This document shows, piece after piece, positions 61,480 to 64,000 of a stretch of 64,000 nucleotides of DNA. The position numbers and the translations under genes are program-made. Origin of the DNA: Massilia terrae (GTDB lineage: Bacteria; Pseudomonadota; Gammaproteobacteria; Burkholderiales; Burkholderiaceae_D); assembly GCF_024753145.1 (NCBI RefSeq), contig NZ_JANUGU010000001.1, positions 1,612,001-1,676,000 of the forward strand, given 5' to 3'. Numbering within the stretch: the first letter of the stretch is position 1; every line of letters starts with the position of its first letter. Under the pieces are notes generated by a model that searched no databases, was not told the origin of the DNA, and saw only the letters and a program-made list of their open reading frames with translations.

Positions 61480-63948
61480 TTACTTCTTCTTCCTGCTTGT
61501 TTTGGATGCGGTCTTGCGCGCCGGCTTGGGGGCGGCGGTTTTCTTCACGCTCTTCTTGGCCGGAGCGCTGGCGGGTTTGGCGCTGCGCGCGCGGCGCGGC
61601 GGCCTGGCGGATTCGACTTCCTCGTCGAACACCGGTTGGAAGCGCGACGGCGCCCCGGCCTTGGCCTTGCGACCGCGGCCGCCCGCCTGCGCCGGCGCCG
61701 CGGCAGCACCACCCACCGCTTGCTGGCTGGCGGCCAGCACCAGGTCGATCTTGCGCGCCTCCAGGTCGACGCGGGCGATCTGCACCACCACACGGTCGGT
61801 CAGGCCGAAGCGCTTGCCGGTGCGCTCGCCGCGCAGTTCATGGCGCGCCTCGTCGTACTGGAAGTAATCGCTGCCCAGCTCGGTGATGTGCACCAGGCCT
61901 TCCACATACAATTCTTCCAGCTGCACGAAGATGCCGAACGGCGTCACGCCGGCCACGACGCCGGTGAACTCCTCGCCCAGCTTGTCCTGCATGTAATAGC
62001 ACTTGAGCCAGTTCTCGACGTCACGCGACGCTTCGTCGGCGCGGCGCTCGTTGGCCGAGCAGTGCACGCCCAGGGCGTCCCAGATGGTCTGCTCGCGCTC
62101 TTCGCGCTGCTTGCCTTGCGCGCGGTCCTTGGCGAGCTGCTTGCGCGCCGCGTTCGACAGCGTCGTGTTCAACTTGGACAGGTCGATGCCGGTCGGTTCG
62201 TAGCGGCGGCCCTGCAGGATCGCCTTGATCGCGCGGTGGGTCAGCAGGTCCGGGTAGCGGCGGATCGGGCTGGTGAAGTGGGCATAGGCCTCGTAGGCCA
62301 GGCCGAAGTGACCGATGTTGTCCGGGCTGTACACGGCTTGCTGCATCGAGCGCAGCAGCATGGTCTGCAGCAGTTGCGCGTCCGGACGCTCCTTGATCTG
62401 CTGCATCAGCGCGGCGTAGTCGCCCGCGGACGGGCTGGTGCCGCCCGCCAGGTTCAGGCCGGCCTGCTTGAGGAAGGTCCGCAGCTGGTTCAGCTTTTCT
62501 TCGCTCGGCGTGGCGTGGATCCGGAAGGTGCCCGGGTGCTTGTGGCGGATCAGCAGGTCGGCCGCGCAGACGTTGGCGGCCAGCATGCATTCCTCGATCA
62601 GGCGGTGCGCGTCGTTGCGGGTGCGCGGCAGGATCTTTTCGATCTTGCCCAGCTCATTGCAGACGATATAGGTCTCGGTGGTCTCGAAGTCGATCGCGCC
62701 CCGTTCCTGGCGGGCCTTCAGCAGCGCGTGGAACACCTCGTTCAGGTTCAGCAGCTGCGGCACGATCGGCGCGCGGCGCTTGGCTTCCTCCCCCTTCGGA
62801 TTGGCCAGGATGTCGGCCACCGCGGTGTAGGTCAGGCGCGCAGCCGAGTGCATCACGGCCGGATAGAACTGGTAGGCGGTCACTTCGCCTTCGGCGCTGA
62901 CGACCATGTCGCACACCAGCGTGAGGCGGTCGACGTGCGGGTTCAGCGAGCACAGGCCATTGGACAGCTTCTCCGGCAGCATCGGGATCACGCGGCGCGG
63001 GAAGTAGACCGAGGTGCTGCGTTCCAGCGCGTCATTGTCGAGCGCATCGCCGGGCTTGACGTAGTGGCTGACGTCGGCGATGCCGACCAGCAGGCGGTAG
63101 CCCTTCTTGCGGCCGATCTTGATCGGCTCGCAGTAGACGGCGTCGTCGAAGTCGCGCGCGTCCTCGCCGTCGATGGTCACCAGCGGCACGTCGCGCAGGT
63201 CGACCCGTTCGCCAATGTCTTCCTCACGCACTTCGGCCGGCAGCTTGGCGGCCTGCTTGAGCGCGGCGGGCGAGAAGATGTGCGGCACGCCGAACTTGCG
63301 CACGGCGATCTCGATCTCCATGCCGGGGTCATCCAGCTCGCCCAGCACCTCGACCACCTTGCCGGTCGGCTGCTGGAAGCGCGAAGGCTGCTCGATCAGC
63401 TCGACGCTGACCACCTGGCCGTCGCGCGCCTTGCCCGGCGAGCCGACCACCAGGATGTCGCGGCCGATGCGCTGGTCTTCCGGCGACACGATCCAGACGC
63501 CGCCCTCGTTCAGCAGGCGCCCGATGACGTGGGTGTTGCCACGCTCGACCACCTCGACGATCGCGCCTTCCGGCCGGCCGCGGCGGTCGGTGCCGGTGAC
63601 GCGCGCGAGCACGCGGTCGCCATTGAGCACCTTCTGCATTTCTTTATCGCTGAGGAACAGGTCTTCGCTGCCGTCCTCCGCGATCAGGAAGCCGAAGCCG
63701 TCGCGGTGGGCGCTGACGCGGCCCGCGATGAAGCCGGAATGGTCGGCCAGCGCGTAGTGGCCGGTGACGTCCACGCGCAGCTGGCCGTCGCGCTCCATCG
63801 CGTTCAGGCGGCGCGTGAGCACATCCTGCGCAGCAGGCTTGACCTTGAGCGCGCGCGCGAGGGCCTGGAGTTCGAGCGAGCTGCCGTTGTCGCGAAACAC
63901 GGCGAGGATCTCCTCGCGGCTTGGTATGGTATGGGTAGGTTGCTTCAA
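61480..63948 (-). CDS. rnr: Ribonuclease R
   Basis: An 822-residue 3'-5' exoribonuclease (EC 3.1.13.1) that degrades structured RNA. Domains in order: N-terminal helix-turn-helix (SREEILAVFRDNGSSLELQA), two cold-shock domains, the RNB catalytic domain from about residue 255 (VTIDGEDARDFDDAVYCEPI with the metal-binding Asp cluster, then GIADVSHYVKPGDALDNDAL), an S1 domain (GEEFTGVVAGVTPFGIFVQL near 640) and a Lys/Ala-rich basic tail (APKPARKTASKTSRKKK). Full length for the family. Only about 50 bases of upstream sequence remain in the window. Confidence 0.96.
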   Translation of the reverse strand: MKQPTHTIPSREEILAVFRDNGSSLELQALARALKVKPAAQDVLTRRLNAMERDGQLRVDVTGHYALADHSGFIAGRVSAHRDGFGFLIAEDGSEDLFLSDKEMQKVLNGDRVLARVTGTDRRGRPEGAIVEVVERGNTHVIGRLLNEGGVWIVSPEDQRIGRDILVVGSPGKARDGQVVSVELIEQPSRFQQPTGKVVEVLGELDDPGMEIEIAVRKFGVPHIFSPAALKQAAKLPAEVREEDIGERVDLRDVPLVTIDGEDARDFDDAVYCEPIKIGRKKGYRLLVGIADVSHYVKPGDALDNDALERSTSVYFPRRVIPMLPEKLSNGLCSLNPHVDRLTLVCDMVVSAEGEVTAYQFYPAVMHSAARLTYTAVADILANPKGEEAKRRAPIVPQLLNLNEVFHALLKARQERGAIDFETTETYIVCNELGKIEKILPRTRNDAHRLIEECMLAANVCAADLLIRHKHPGTFRIHATPSEEKLNQLRTFLKQAGLNLAGGTSPSAGDYAALMQQIKERPDAQLLQTMLLRSMQQAVYSPDNIGHFGLAYEAYAHFTSPIRRYPDLLTHRAIKAILQGRRYEPTGIDLSKLNTTLSNAARKQLAKDRAQGKQREEREQTIWDALGVHCSANERRADEASRDVENWLKCYYMQDKLGEEFTGVVAGVTPFGIFVQLEELYVEGLVHITELGSDYFQYDEARHELRGERTGKRFGLTDRVVVQIARVDLEARKIDLVLAASQQAVGGAAAAPAQAGGRGRKAKAGAPSRFQPVFDEEVESARPPRRARSAKPASAPAKKSVKKTAAPKPARKTASKTSRKKK

Positions 63949-64000
63949 ATCGTATTCTTTGTGTGGGCCGCGAACGGCAGGATTGACACCTTGACACGCG

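Noticed and set aside
63949-64000. Possible gene end or tRNA upstream of rnr
   Set aside because: Only about 50 bases remain; no tRNA arms or coding frame can be supported.

Overview
The window is GC-rich, gene-dense bacterial chromosome. It most resembles an Oxalobacteraceae betaproteobacterium such as Massilia; this is inferred from gene content and protein style (cysS, HhH glycosylase, accA, tilS, lysC and tRNA-Ser in a row, a Burkholderiales-type porin, many TonB-dependent receptors) and was not tested by search. No rRNA, CRISPR array, phage or insertion sequence was seen.

Layout. 1-2.2 kb: the start of an IlvD/Edd sugar-acid dehydratase (L-arabinonate dehydratase type) cut by the window edge, with a LysR regulator. 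2.3-13.1 kb: a copper/silver resistance block (CusCBA-type efflux pump, small Cys/His-rich exported protein, CopC) with two MFS transporters, a YncE-like beta-propeller protein and two decayed genes (a copD-like remnant and a porin-like remnant). 13.1-23.1 kb: mixed genes including a two-HTH GntR regulator, a 1207-residue TonB-dependent receptor, a GlxA-like regulator, an HD-domain gene split by an apparent frameshift, an AhpD-like protein, an MBL-fold lipoprotein, a peroxiredoxin and a TonB-domain protein.

23.2-41.2 kb is the most distinctive part: a carbohydrate-utilisation locus with a GH27 alpha-galactosidase, a LacI regulator, an unrecognised exported 617-residue protein, a GH105-DUF4861 lipoprotein, two alginate-lyase-superfamily proteins around a TonB-dependent receptor, a GH95 enzyme and a GH29 alpha-L-fucosidase. 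Five copies of a LacI-type operator related to GTTAAACGTTTAAC lie in front of the central genes. The enzyme set suggests a polymer with uronic acid, galactose and fucose (a bacterial exopolysaccharide or plant gum/pectin type); the substrate is an inference.

41.2-49.6 kb is housekeeping: tRNA-Ser(GCU), lysC, tilS, accA, a DNA glycosylase, cysS, two cyclophilins and lpxH. 49.7-59.1 kb is an accessory block: a YtrA-type GntR regulator with an ABC exporter and an unknown exported protein, then a TctDE-like two-component system facing a porin and a nitrate/sulfonate/aromatic-type ABC importer. 59.1-64 kb returns to housekeeping: yceH, cysE, rlmB and rnr.
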